DNA from: Ascidia mentula
Taxonomy: Eukaryota; Chordata; Ascidiacea; Phlebobranchia; Ascidiidae
Length of the DNA stretch: 64,000 bases
Assembly: GCA_947561715.1 (NCBI GenBank)
Contig: OX387199.1
Coordinates: 2,237,001 to 2,301,000 of the forward strand
Reading direction: 5' to 3'
Part shown: positions 1 to 11,984 of the stretch, piece after piece
Position numbering within the stretch: position 1 is the stretch's first letter
How the letters are laid out: each line of letters starts with the position of its first letter
The notes under the pieces: model-generated
The model's database searches: none
The model's input: the letters and a program-made list of their open reading frames with translations, nothing else
What the model was told of the DNA's origin: nothing
Program-made: the position numbers and the translations under genes

Positions 1-176
1 ATAACGACCGAAATTGTCATATGTAGGCCAATATACACGGAATAGGAAAGTCAAAGCTAATATGTTAATTATTACAAGCAATTCGAGCAGCGAATGCAGA
101 TACGCAAAACAAATTCCAAGTTTTTTACACCATATATTATATATATTAATATATTAATACATTTTGTTCTGCATAC

Positions 177-3100
177 TTCTCCTTTTCTATGAGGCGGCAA
201 TCTCATTCCACACGGGCAACTTGGTATGAACTTGTAGGTTTCAAACTGCCCGAAATTGACCGCAGCGTGCTGTGCAGTGCTCGTGAAAACGATGATCGCG
301 CATATCTCGATCTACGAAAAAACAAATTACGACTGAGCGGGACAATTGAGCGATACCAGGGAAATTACACGGAGTCAAAAAAACAAAAGCCCAAACCATG
401 GATAAAAATAAAAAATAAATAAAAACTATATCAACGCCAGGGACTTTCCCTGTATCAAATACCGAGTTTAAAAATAGATTTTATAACAAAAATGCTGAGC
501 AGATGATTTAATAAAGTTCACCAATTTTTCTCTGGTTTCAAGTTTTTTGGGAATCCCCCTTGTGTTTCCGTCATTCCAGCCGTAACCTTCGGTGGCAAGG
601 TCATTTATCCAAGCTTGCAATTCACAATCTTCCAAGATGTCCTGGACGCAACGGAAAGGATTAAAGTATTCAGAATGTGGTTCGTTTTTATGATCAAAGT
701 AAGTGGATTTTGACATGAAGTTTATTGTTACAGGTACAGGTTTTATTTTTATCAGTTGCAGACTTGTGCAATGCTTTACAAAGTAAACAACCATGTAAGT
801 TACCTACATTAGGCATGTAAACGAACTCCTAACACCGTTCAAACATAGACCACACACATATAGATGCTATTAGCAAAATATACTGAAGGTTAAATAAAAC
901 ATTTTATATCGAAGATATCTTTTAATCGATGTTTGTTAATTTCTACACATGCTGGAAACTTTAGCACGGAAAATATTACAAGAGAAAGTCAACTTTGCAG
1001 AGAGGTCAGTTACCTCATCGCTGCTGTAGTAGTTTTTGACCACACCAGAAATATAACCTTCCATAATCTTCCATAACTCCAACGCATCATCCCTGTAGTA
1101 GTATTCGGACAAAATATCACGATCGCCCAAACCTACACGTGTTGCAACAACAGTTTTAATCCAGTTCAATATTATGAGTGTCTTTTAGGAGTTCCATGCA
1201 ATTTTTTTCGACAAAAGTAAAAAATATAACAAAATAAAACGAAGTACAGTCGTTCGGCCATATTAAATAACCAAGAACAGTTCTTTAAATTTACAAAGAC
1301 AGCAAGATTAGCACTAGCAATATACAATAACAATTACCCAATTTTTCCACCAGTTTCGGAATGCAAAGGTCGTTAAAGTTGAACGAAGCAAATACTTTTC
1401 TTGCCAATTCCGATGCCGCTGAAAAAACATTTCACCTCAAACTCAACAACATTTTTATGGCCAAACGCAGTCAGTTTTTCTGCGTAAAAGTCACCGCTGC
1501 CAATTTCTCGACCACGAAATTAATATGTTTATTTTTTGACCACACCGGGATTTGAACCCGTGATATCCTGGTCATAAATACCGATCAGTTTTTCTTCTTG
1601 GGATGCGGGTCGGGCGGATTACCAATGCTGCAGCAACCTTTGAAATTAAAATTTACTCACAGATTGCCAGTGCTTTGTTGGCAGCGCCCTCTGGTGCAAT
1701 CAACACCTTCCTCGCGTCGGTGTTAATTGCCGCCACATTGCGTAAGTGAGTTCTCAGCAGTTTGTAAATCGGATGACAGCGAGGCAAGTCTCGAAACACG
1801 GTGATGGCAACCGTTTCCATGACACCGTGTGTGTAGAGGAAATGGTAGATCCACTACAAAAAGTACTTTTCGTCAAGAGAAATTTAGAATAAACCACACC
1901 ATAACATCATACATGCTTACCAAGGACATGCGGTACAGTCTTGTGGCTCAGTAAATACTATAGCGCCCACTAACAACGTTAACCTTCACCAACCCAGCTC
2001 CGCGAGAAGGCAGTACAGCCGGTGCGGCGCACCAGTGCCCATACGAGCCTTGAGAGCCCACGAATATAATTATTGTTTAAAACTACTACCGCAAAGGCTT
2101 AAATCCAAAGTGATGCACAAAATAAAGTGCTTGCACTGTTCATGTCCCGTACTATTCACCAAAGCACGATAATTTAATTAAAATAATAACAACAATTGTT
2201 CCATGCAAGTCATATCAACAGCTTTTCTTCGATAATTTTTGTCATATCAACCATTACATTAATTAAAAACACTGACCTGGTGCACATTTCCAACCGCGCA
2301 TTTGTAATACATCTTCGCCAACAACCAGTCATCCTTGCCATCGGCCGGTGTGAACAGGAATTGTCGATCACCGGGTACAAGCTGTATGGCGATCGGTACA
2401 AAATGCTTGTCCTCACGAACGTAAAACATACAGATAGGGTCGGCACATTCAATCTTATCTCCACCTTCTGTTTTGTTCCGTGAAATCCCGGAGAGCAGAG
2501 CACCCATATCGCTAATGAAGACTTTTCCCGCCTAAAGTTGGAGTCGAAAATTCGTATCTCATGAAAATATATTTTTTTTGTACGCTCAAGTGTCTTAATG
2601 ATCATTGGAGAGCTATACAGTTACTTAATAATCATTGGAGAGCCAATAGTGCCGTCAGCCCCGTGTCACAACACACTAGCTGCACTGATGAGATCTTTTA
2701 GGTCGAAACAGTGGCCATCTGTCTGCAGCTTATACACAATTAAATATTCGTCTTTAACAATGACCACGAACATATTGACACGACTCGTGTCACACGAGTA
2801 CAGTATAAGGTCTTGCGTACTTTGTAAAAATCATTACTCTGTATCCGATTCATTGACGAACCTGAATTTCATCCTCGAGCGTTTTTCCTTTTGCAAGAAA
2901 TTGAGCCACGTCGTCGCTTGTGACGTCAAAGCCTTCTGGAACTTTATTACAACGCGAGATGCAAAGGGGGGCGATTCCATTTAACGTTTTGTGACCAAAC
3001 CATTCATCCGTGTCCCACCTAATCGCAACAGGTATAAGTCATAAAATAACGCGATTAAATTTTGTATAAGGCCAAGTTACAACTTGTTGCTGATCACAAC

Positions 3101-6100
3101 TGCTGAGGGTGAGGTAGTCACAAACATTCAATAAAAAGGTCATATACGAGTCTGGCTAAATCATGAAACCACCAAACAAACCGATAGTCTGCACTGCACG
3201 CTACAAAGTATGGTTGCACAGTACAGTTTCCTGTAAAACACCACCACGAATATGTGGTGTGGCCTTCAGAGATTAGCCGTTCGGAAGCAATTTACAATTT
3301 TCTTGTTTTTTTACTTACCCATCGAAAAGGGTGTTCGGAGTTTCTTTGTCAAGTCTTTTGTACAAATGGTGATAGTCATTGAGGTCGCTCAACTTGTTGA
3401 AGAGTTCTGGACGAAAAATTGAAACGCACGTGAAAACAACAACCCTTGTTGAACAAATCTGGGTGCGTTTTGACTAAAAATCAAAATCCTAACAATCCGC
3501 CAGGCGCTGTGTGGATGTAACGTCATGGCGTAAAAATAAATTCTACCAGTTATGGGTGATTTCAGTATTTTATACACACAAATTGTATTCATTCTTTTAC
3601 CTTCTGTGAGTGTGCGTTGAGTTCTACCAAACATAAAGGCCACCTAAACATTAATTTTGATACCCAACCTACAGAAGCGATAACTCCAACAGTACACGAC
3701 ACGACGAATTGTTGTAAGTGGAAAAACAGGCCCAACTGCTGCTATAATAAACCGCATGATGAAACGGTTTGGTCATCACTATTCCCAATATATCTATTTG
3801 AATAAGAACTGAAGATGCTTTAATAAAAAGCGAAACATGTATTCTAAAACCAAAAGCGTGGACACAAAGTTGTTCCAGTAACATTTAAAATAATCCCAAT
3901 ATACATTAAAATTGAACTATTCAAAAGGTTTTTAGTTTTTTTTGCTTACGTCCGACCGTCTGAATCAACGCATTGGTCTTAGCTTCAAAGCGGACGTCGT
4001 TGCGCGCGTCTTGACGGATTTCATCCGCCCTGAAAATCTTTGGCAACTCCTCGAGCGACGAAGCGGCGAGAAACCGCGGCAGGTTATATCCAAGCTGCTT
4101 GTTTCCGCTAGGTGGCGCCCAGGTGAAGCGTACACGAGATTGGTTGATTTCCAAGCTTCGCTGGCTTTTCAAATGCACGTTGGTGGTGCGCTGAGGAAGA
4201 GTGGCTGAAAAAGTGGACGAGTTTGTTTAAAAAAGCCTGCCTTGTCGTGCCTGAAGCTGTCTGCGCTTTGACAGAGTGTGTGTCATTGTGACAGAGTGCA
4301 CATAAACAAATGGATTTATCGGATAAATTTCGTGTGATAACGTCTGTCCCCCATCATGCATTATGCAAAGGTGCATTAAGGCAACGGTTTCAAATGTCTG
4401 TGTTACACCGAGACATGGGTTGTAAAATGAAATGGAAAGTTGTGGTTTTTAAAATGCTATCGTTTAGCCAAGTCGTGCTTTTGCGTTTGAACAATATATA
4501 TAAAAGTTTTCTGCACGGTAAGCTTTCGAAAACCAAATGTCACTAAAGGTTTTACAAAAAAAATGCAGAAAACCATCCTCTAGTTTCTCTACTTGCTTGG
4601 TAATTGTGTCTTAAAGTTTGATTCCAACTGGGTTTTCTATAATTTTGTTTGTTAATTTGTCTCAAAAACATTCTTCACAGCTTATGAACTCTCACCTGTC
4701 CCTCTCACCACATCCAAAGTGTCCTCGATCCACTCGTAGACGGGAAACTCGGCTGTTTGCTCCTTCACTTTCACAACGACCCAGTCACAGATCCACTCGT
4801 CTCTTAAGCCCCAATGATGCAAACCTAAGTCACAATGATAAGCAAAGTGGAGCTAATAATATAAATTGTGTAAGCTGCAGACAGATGGCCATTGTTTCGA
4901 CCTATAAGGTCTCATCAGTGCAGCATAGTCACCACAAAGTGCTTGGCCGTTTGGTCAGCAAAGTCGTCTGATAGTCACACCAGCTGCACTGATGAGACCA
5001 TATAGGTCGAAACAGTAGCCATCTGTATGCAGCCTACACACTTCATCACAATTGACTTTTTATCCGTATTTTTTTCAATACACGCCGGGATTCGAACCCA
5101 TGACATTATTCTGCGCAAGAAGATTTCCGCTTAAAAATGTGTAAAACGGGATTAAGTGTTTACTGCTGATATACTTTTATGATATTTCAACACGGGTTAT
5201 ACGGTTATTAATCAAAATCTACCAAAACTCGTTGACGAGGTTTGTACTACAATATATTTTTGCCTTTCTTTTACATAGCGCCCAGTAATTCAAGTGCTCT
5301 TAATCGAAGAAGATTTGATGAACAAGCATAGAGCTTCCATTAGACTTTCAGTACGAGTCAGTGTAACGTGTCTACTTAATGTTAATTATTTAAACATTCA
5401 AAACACAAAGGCGCCTAACAAAATAAAATTCACTCTGCTCCAGAAACTCAAGTAAGCTCACTTAATTTAAGCATGATGGGAAGACCGACGTCTGGAGCCG
5501 TTACTTTGAAATCGTCGACCTGACCGCTTTCAAAATCATCGTTCAAAAATTTGTCCAACTTTTTTCGTCCCGTCGTATTTCCGTCCTCTCCAATCATCTC
5601 AATGTAAACCGTCGAGTCGGTCGACCCTTCCGCGTAAGCATCGCACGTCTGTATACAATACAGTGCATTTTAAACATTTACCCTGTTGGTAATAGCAGGG
5701 ATATTGCGCCGAAACTTAGTATTTCAAAATAGTCGCAGATGTTTCGCGGATGTATTCAGGAAATCGTTTAGGTCCACACAGATTATGGAGTTCGGAACAA
5801 AAAAAACTTTCTGCTGTGAAAAATCCTTGCCGAAATAGGTTAGAACAGTATTTTTCAACCTTTTTGAGCCACGGAACACCTTTTTTATTAAAATAATATT
5901 GCGGAACACCAAACTGTTGGAAGTATTGTACTTAACCAACAACAGGCTCGCGCAATTACATTCTTATTATTACAAAACGAGTCTTATTGTTACACAACAT
6001 TAAATGAAGCAATTTACGATGGAACATTCAAACTGATGATAGTGGATGATTACTTTCATAAAGCTATTTACGCCCTTTGTGATAAACAAGTGATTTCCGA

Positions 6101-6844
6101 CCCGTGTTCCAAGGAAAATCAGTGATACTAATAATTTTTTTGCGGAACACCTGACGATCTTTCACGGAACACCGGTTGAAAATCACTGGGTTAGAAGAGC
6201 AACAGGTAAACGATGTACTACAAAAACCGGGTGTGAACACGCATTGCAGGGAAGAGACTTTTACACCGGGTCACAAAGTTTTCACCAAACTTGATCCACA
6301 TATAAACCTATGTAACACAGAAATCTGTGCGAATATTAACGCTACGATTTCGTGTAGTATTTCAACTCATATATTACCAAAAATAACAGGTGGTTGCCCT
6401 GTTTACACCTAATCATTAAAATTCGCACAGATTTCTGTTTTGCACAGACTTATATGTGGGTCAAGTTTGGCGAAAACTTTGTGACCCGGTGTAGTAGTAG
6501 TATTTTCCGCGTTGCTGCTGGCAATTTTCAGTTGCCTGCTTTGCATAAACGGAAGACTTCCACCAAAAACCCTCTTAGTTTGTTAATTTTAATTGCGGGG
6601 GGGGGGGGGGGGGGTGTCTGCCTTTAATTTCCTTTGGTCAGAACGAAGCTAAATAAATGCATTCTTCGATAAACGTAATCGTAACTGAATCTGTAATGCG
6701 ATTTTTTGGTTATATGAGAGGTTTCTGAAAGCTACAAATTACAGTTAAACTTCTTCTTACCTTAATTTTGATGTGGTAAGTCGCGTAACCCTCTTTTTCG
6801 TTCGACTTCCACGATCCAAACATCTTTGACAGTATGCCACCCAT
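177..6844 (-). CDS. PLAT-domain animal lipoxygenase (5-LOX/AOS-LOX-like), 3' end outside window
   Basis: Non-haem iron dioxygenase that adds O2 to polyunsaturated fatty acids. Exons in transcript order: 6844-6761 (ATG, MGGILSKMFGSW), 5648-5462, 4824-4696, 4204-3957, 3643-3601, 3406-3319, 3018-2862, 2531-2277, 1853-1661, 1418-1338, 1132-1014, 641-522, 311-177; phases agree throughout, giving about 613 residues. Exons 1-3 form the N-terminal PLAT beta-sandwich (VYIEMIGEDG, DEWICDWVVVKV). The iron motif HQWIYHFLYTHGVME is created across the 2277/1853 junction and fits the LOX signature. The later His/Asn ligands are in TAQHAAVNFGQ (exon 311-177). YYYRDDALELW is also typical. Family length is about 670, so the last 60-90 residues with the terminal Ile lie left of position 1. 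The 3957 donor (ACG|gtcgga) is weak but is the only one that keeps frame. Substrate and positional specificity cannot be read from this. Confidence 0.9.
1543..1567 (-). repeat. tRNA-like B-box relic (possible SINE fragment)
   Basis: On the minus strand the sequence reads GGGTTCAAATCCC flanked by complementary bases, as in a tRNA T-arm (RNA polymerase III B box). It lies in a lipoxygenase intron. No full cloverleaf is visible, so this looks like a tRNA-derived repeat fragment and not a tRNA gene. Confidence 0.35.
2678..2730 (+). ncRNA. Type I hammerhead ribozyme motif (copy A)
   Basis: The order of parts is AGCTGCA (stem I), CTGATGA (core), GATC-loop-GGTC (stem II), GAAA (core), CAG-loop-CTG (stem III), T-C (cleavage triplet end), TGCAGCT (stem I partner). 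Stem I pairs over seven bases and all invariant core residues are present, so cleavage is predicted after position 2723. It sits in a lipoxygenase intron, antisense to that gene. Activity is inferred from sequence. Confidence 0.7.
3803..3850 (+). repeat. Degenerate hammerhead-like repeat, second family
   Basis: The sequence GAATAAGAACTGAAGATGC, then a short GCTTT/AAAAGC hairpin, then GAAACATGTATTC, resembles the copy near 16150. The core reads CTGAAGA where CTGATGA is expected. It lies in a lipoxygenase intron and is probably an old copy of a dispersed repeat. Confidence 0.4.
4873..4924 (-). ncRNA. Hammerhead ribozyme motif (copy B)
   Basis: On the minus strand: GCTGCA, CTGATGA, GACC-loop-GGTC, GAAA, stem III, TGTC, TGCAGC. 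Stem III has one mismatch (CAA against CTG), so activity is doubtful. It lies in a lipoxygenase intron, head-to-head with copy C. Confidence 0.6.
4982..5034 (+). ncRNA. Type I hammerhead ribozyme motif (copy C)
   Basis: AGCTGCA, CTGATGA, GACC-ATATA-GGTC, GAAA, CAG-loop-CTG, T-A, TGCAGC. All three stems pair and every core base fits the consensus, so cleavage is predicted after position 5027. It starts 57 bases from copy B in the opposite orientation. About 50 bases downstream is another tRNA-like B box. Confidence 0.7.
5082..5104 (-). repeat. tRNA-like B-box relic
   Basis: The minus strand reads GGGTTCGAATCCCGG, a perfect pol III B box / T-arm. It lies in a lipoxygenase intron just beyond hammerhead copy C. 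No complete tRNA is visible. Confidence 0.35.
5846..6188. mobile_element. hAT-type MITE with perfect 8-bp target duplication
   Basis: The left end CAGTATTTTTCAACC and right end GGTTGAAAATCACTG are imperfect inverted repeats, followed inward by repeated GGAACACC motifs. The element is flanked on both sides by GGTTAGAA (5838-5845 and 6189-6196), an exact 8-bp duplication. Eight-base duplications and CAG-type ends are diagnostic of the hAT superfamily. At 343 bp with no open frame it is non-autonomous. It sits in the first lipoxygenase intron. Confidence 0.85.
6264..6491. mobile_element. TA-flanked MITE with about 76-bp inverted arms
   Basis: The left arm begins CACCGGGTCACAAAGTTTTC and the right arm is its reverse complement with a few changes. 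The arms run to about 76 bases each. TA dinucleotides flank both ends, as for Tc1/mariner-type insertion. No transposase is encoded. A diverged relative is at 21396-21612. Confidence 0.75.
6597..6614 (+). repeat. Poly-G run (18 G)
   Basis: A homopolymer of 18 G in the first lipoxygenase intron. A shorter run of 11 G is at 43683-43693. Such tracts are prone to length variation and sequencing error. Confidence 0.9.
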
Positions 6845-9573
6845 GCGTTGCAAGCCTATACACCTATTATCGCCTTAACGCAACGCATATGATCAAATGA
6901 CAAAGCTGCAACAAAGGCACTTTACGGTGTACAGAAAACCGGCAAACGTTGGTGTTTTGGCATTTTTATAACCCTCGCCCCGCACCCCCTCCATACAAAA
7001 ACGCTAATTTCGCACAAACTTTTGGCGGAATTTGTGGTTTCTATCTCATGTTGACATGAACGGGTGGGGACCTCTTACGCCATTTATGGAGACAGTTGAA
7101 CTTTATGTGGCGTTCAGTGGAGAATTATATAGGACAAGCGTTATTTAAAACAACTTTACGAAACATTTTCTGCGAAGTGGCCTTAGCTTGAGCTGATCTA
7201 CGACTTTGCTTCGTAAAGTCATCAGTAGTTTGACCGTTGCTTAAACACTGAAACTGCAATTACTACGCAGTAATACAAATACGTTATCTGTTAATTATGG
7301 AATGACATTCCTGCTAATCATATGTGACAGTTTTTAAACACAGCAATTTACTAAAACACCAGCGTAAACCACTTCGTCCAGTCATATACTTTACGTTGCC
7401 CATGGGTCTTCTCTCAGATTATAGGTTAAGGTACCTGCCAGTCTAACGCGTCTACTTAATGTTAATTATTCAAACATGCAAAACACAACGGCGCCCGAAA
7501 AAAACGGTGTCCATCTACTGCAAAGGTTGCATTAGATCGACATTTTCTACGTGAGCTAGAAGTATTAAAACGCGGTTCCCGTACGTGCAAAGTATATGTG
7601 ACGCACTTCTGTAGTCGGCGGACCCTAAATAACAAGATTTTGTCAGCGAAACTAAATGGCAAACCACAGCGGTCGCTTGAAGCCTCCAATGCTTGGCTGC
7701 TCGTGCGGTATTTGCCGTTCAAGCAAGACCCCCTCGTCTCCAGCAGTCATACTTCCGCTGTACTTCACTTATCTCTTTTCACGATTTTTAGAACTTCGCT
7801 TTTTTGTCTGGCAATTTACATTTTAGAAAACGCCGATTATCGACGCTTTGAATGGCAATCGAAATGACGATATATGCTTTTGTCAACGAAGTTGTTGCTA
7901 CCTTTGTTGGTTGGAAAGAGAGTAAAGCTTCGTGATTTGACGCAAGTCGGTCATTATTTCCGTTATGCACCGTTGGTGATCAATCAGTGATCAGGCTTAA
8001 TTGGCGGTAATAGCCAACCCCGCACTAATTAGAGCAAGCGGGCGGGCCGCAAGGACAAAAATTAGGCTTACAGAATATAAACTGAAGAAGGTGCGTTCAG
8101 TCATAAAAACACAAATGAAACCTGCCGCAATGGGTTTCGTCTCTTTAAAAAAATCTACATCGTACTTAAAAATAAAGGTAAAATTGTACTTAATAATATG
8201 AAGATTTTGTGTCCACCGCGGACGAACATTTGGACCAGCCAAGATCTGGTTATCTGCATTCCCGTGTAATTATCACATCGCCCGAAAGGTTCGAGTCGGC
8301 CCATGGCATTCAAAGCAGTTAAAAGAATTACAAACCTTTGTATTTCATTGAGTGCAAACTTTAATTTTAACAGACCACGGGAGGAAAGGTAAGAAGCCAC
8401 ATCACGCAACACAACATGAAAATTGTTGAATGTAAACACTACAGCACATGTTATTACCCACTACTACTACTATACTACCAAGCTTCCTTCCACTGCAACA
8501 CTGAATTACTTCCCTGGCAAACCAAGCTTTTCATGACATTGTGCAGAACTGTGTCTACCGCGGGATAAGCGGGCTTTAGCCTCAAACCAGATGAACTTGA
8601 AATTGTTCTTCTCTATAACATGCACCACTGGTTAGGGACAAACATCGGTACAGTCACACTTGGAAAACATCGCACGACTGCTGGCTGCTGGTGTTTAAAC
8701 TGCGTTGGCCACACAAACTGCGGCGCCGGTGTTGTAAACACGGTGATGACAAGTCGCAGTGCGTTTAAGAAAGACTGGACGAAGCACATTCACAATAAAG
8801 CATCGCCCTACCTCTGAGTGGATGAAAACTACATGTCAAAACACTCGATTCTGTTTAAAACGCCGTCTCATGTAGGTTATAGGCGTATGGAATTCTCACT
8901 AAAACGACGCCCTTCCTTGTCTCGTCTTTATGGTTCCAGGTCGCACTGAAAAGAAAAGCAGCCGAATACAAGTGGGCGTTATGCGTTAGCAACTTCACGT
9001 ACGTTTCGGTTCAATGGCTTTCTGCCTTTCGCATGACGCCATTATTTTGTAACCGAACTTACTTTTAGGTACAAACCTGGAACTTGGTGTATATTCAAGT
9101 TTATGTTTTGCCACCCAAAACATGTAACCTTTAGTAATGCCCAAGCTATACGTAAAGAAATAAGAGAAGATTCTTGCCTCCCTCATATTGCGCATGTATA
9201 CAGCAGCCAAAGTGAACTGCGATTTTTTATCAAACGGTTTCCAGAAACAGTTTTTAAATGTTCGTATAGAAGAACAAATATCTCAAAAATGTTGTTGACA
9301 TGCCTTCAGGCCAATCCCTTGTTAATAAGCGCCACAGATATATCATATTTACATTGTGCAGGGGATCGACGCGAGTCGTGTGTCTAACCGAAGACGCTTT
9401 ATAGCACGTATGTTTACCACATATACTCTGTCATATGAGTATTATGTACACACAGCAACGTGACTGAAGAATTTATATCGCGGCTATTCATGGGTCAGTT
9501 GGATGGAGTATTTGATAAATCGTGCAACGCAAGCAATTGATAAAACCATCAATAACAACATCAAACCGTTGAA

Positions 9574-9629
9574 AGCTGCAGACAGGGTGTACACACTGTT
9601 TTGACCTGCGACGTCTCAGTAGTGCAGCT
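9574..9629 (-). repeat. Decayed hammerhead repeat (copy D)
   Basis: On the minus strand AGCTGCA and TGCAGCT still pair as stem I, but the core reads CTACTGA where CTGATGA is expected and AAAA where GAAA is expected. It is the same repeat family as copies A-C, predicted inactive. Confidence 0.55.
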
Positions 9630-11930
9630 GTTGTCTGTGGCACTGTGCTAGCTTTTACACTAGCAAGCACACAGATTTCCACTTTGTGGTACCTTTCGGT
9701 CAATGTCGATCCGCTGGGTACCAAACTGGGTAACAAACAACGAGACGAACCACGTGGAGTGCACTATGGCCAACGGAACTGCTTGGTATCCGACACCGCT
9801 ACGGGCTCGGGTTCACCGAATATATGTGGGCAAAATAACCATAATAATCGCTGGGAGCTGTAGAAATGGTCTCAATGATAATTATGGCTCTACTGCACAT
9901 TCATCAAACCGGTCCCCAACAGTTGTCTCACGCCATAAAGCCCCGTAGTTTTATTCTGTTTGACAGCACTGACTTCCTGCATCGCGTTGCTCTTATACGA
10001 TGTATTGGAAAGTTAACACGCAATGCGACCCAGCGCCGCCTTTATTTGATCTCCTGCGCCCTCTTCCATCTCAATTTAAAACCGTTCACCGTCGTACTTA
10101 TATCGTATGGTGGCCACATTGCATATGCACTCTTGGATACTTGCGACATTTTGAGTGTTTTCCAGCTTCCGAAAACGTATCAACAAATCTATTTTCTAAA
10201 TCTTCTTCCAGGAATCGCGACACGGCCCATATGTGCCTTTCCTTTATCAGCAATATATATTTGATTCCACGTGAATGCGAATTGAGCGTATAATAGCCTA
10301 CAGCCTTAATTCGAAGATTTTTTAACTTGGTTTAGAGAAATACAAATGCGCATTCAGACTTGTCATCACAACGAATGCAAAGACCTGAAAACGTTTTGCT
10401 TTCATCCGTTGCGTTGTGATGATGATCAGCGTCATTTATACAACCCTGTTAAGTAGTATAAATGGGACATCTGTAAAAGTTCTTGTAATGACGAGACCAT
10501 TAAGGTGTAATTCAATGCTATCAGGAAAAAATGCACCGGTGCGAAGGTCTTGTTTGGAAACACATGAAATTATACCTGGAACCCAGGACCTGCGACAAAT
10601 ATCTCTTAGTTTCAAAGCAAACAATGTGATTCGTGGACCCCCATTTCCTATCCATGGACCCAATTGGCCATTATGGGCCCTGGTGCGCCGTACCGACCAC
10701 ACCGCCTATCAGGGGGCCTGCATGTGATTGGTTATCTTGTTTTGCTCCTGCATTTATTAACAGATATATGTTAAAAGATGGCTAAAAGTAGCTTATGTAG
10801 TTTTTTTGGTGCATTAAGCTTCGTGCGACCGTGAAGGTATTTTGCGAAATTGTTCGGCAATCAATGAATGGCAAGTAATTAATCCTCCGGGAATGAGGGC
10901 GACATAATTCAGCGAGCAAATTTAAATGCCACGACCCCGTGCTGTACAGGGAGGTACATAACTGGGATGTAACACAGCACCGAAATACAAAGGCCTACCC
11001 GGTTGCTCTCACCGGAACAGAACGTTGCTCTGGTGATTAATTTTCCGAGATTTGTGCTATCAGGTAATCGGGCGATCGAACAAGCAAAAGACAATGCGAT
11101 TGTGTTGTGATAATGGGCACACTCCAAAGCCGGTTGCGTAACAATGGATTAGGAAGGGAAACAATCGGATGAAAAAATGTACGCGGAAGAAACCGGAATT
11201 CGTGGACAGGTTGGTACTGGACTGATTGCACCTCTGTTGCCTGATACGAAAACGTCATGGAATGAGGTTTCTCGTGACGTGTGTCCCAATATTCAGAGAC
11301 CGTTCTTTGTGGGAAACTAAATCATATTTCTGTGGAGAAATAATTGAAACTTGCAGGTCTACACTTTGTAAAATTCACAAACCAATTTTTAGTGACCATT
11401 ACATTGTTTTCTTGTCGTCCAATCCTACACTACAGATAACATTAATTTCGTTGCGTTAGATTATTTTCGCATTTTTTGAAATGTCGCGCCGTTTTGGAGG
11501 TTTGTGAATTATACTATCTCTACGCTTTTCTTATAACATTTAGTGTTATTTAGAATGTTTTTTTTTGCCCTAATTTTTTCAAATGTTTAAATACGATGTT
11601 TTTGTGGCGCAGAAAACGAATGATTTTAGCCCACAATAAAGTTTTTAGGAAAATACAGAGTGCGAAAACTGTTTTTAATGACCAAGAAATTGGCGAGGAG
11701 CAATAGGTTACTCTTCTAATTCCCACCACCCCCGTCGTTACCAAACCTGGCCAAGGCATGCGAGAAACAATGGCCGACTATCCGGTAACCTGCCTCTGTG
11801 TTATCAAGGACTACATACTGACAGAAAAGGTCACCAACTGGAATATGTAAGACAAATAAATTCAAGCGTTCAGGCCACTACGTGAGAAAGACACAGGTGA
11901 TAAGGTCGGATAATCGCTTATCGACCCACG

Positions 11931-11936
11931 TTTATT
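11931..11936 (-). terminator. Poly(A) signal AATAAA for RPL39
   Basis: AATAAA on the minus strand, about 50 bases downstream of the RPL39 stop codon, at the expected distance for a short ribosomal protein 3' UTR. Confidence 0.6.
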
Positions 11937-11984
11937 TGAGTTTTGAAATATGGTCGCCAAAGTATGTTGAAGTCGACAGATGGT

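Larger units (their letters stand above)
6845..11984. other. Intergenic region between lipoxygenase 5' end and RPL39 3' end
   Basis: I find no exon with both convincing splice sites and family similarity. Open frames up to about 130 codons exist (for example near 9866-10264) but have no recognisable motif. The only clear feature is the decayed hammerhead repeat at 9574-9629. The lipoxygenase promoter should lie just above 6845. Confidence 0.5.

Noticed and set aside
468-521. Open frame continuing past exon 641-522 with SSAQHF, resembling the LOX SAQHAAVN iron motif.
   Set aside because: The true motif TAQHAAVNFGQ is encoded in the next exon (311-177). The donor TTG|gtgaac at 521 gives the right length and phase, so the SSAQHF is intron read-through.
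1419-1515. Apparent one-base frameshift in the lipoxygenase, with an upstream open frame reading GHKNVVEFE that looked like the LOX GGGH region.
   Set aside because: A strong acceptor (tgttttttcag) directly after the A6 run on the plus strand gives an exon 1418-1338 in correct phase, reading ALAISASELARKVF, which aligns with 5-LOX without any indel. The upstream frame is intronic coincidence.
1543-5104. tRNA genes at the B-box-like sites.
   Set aside because: Only the T-arm/B-box part is present. No anticodon arm or acceptor pairing could be assembled around either site.
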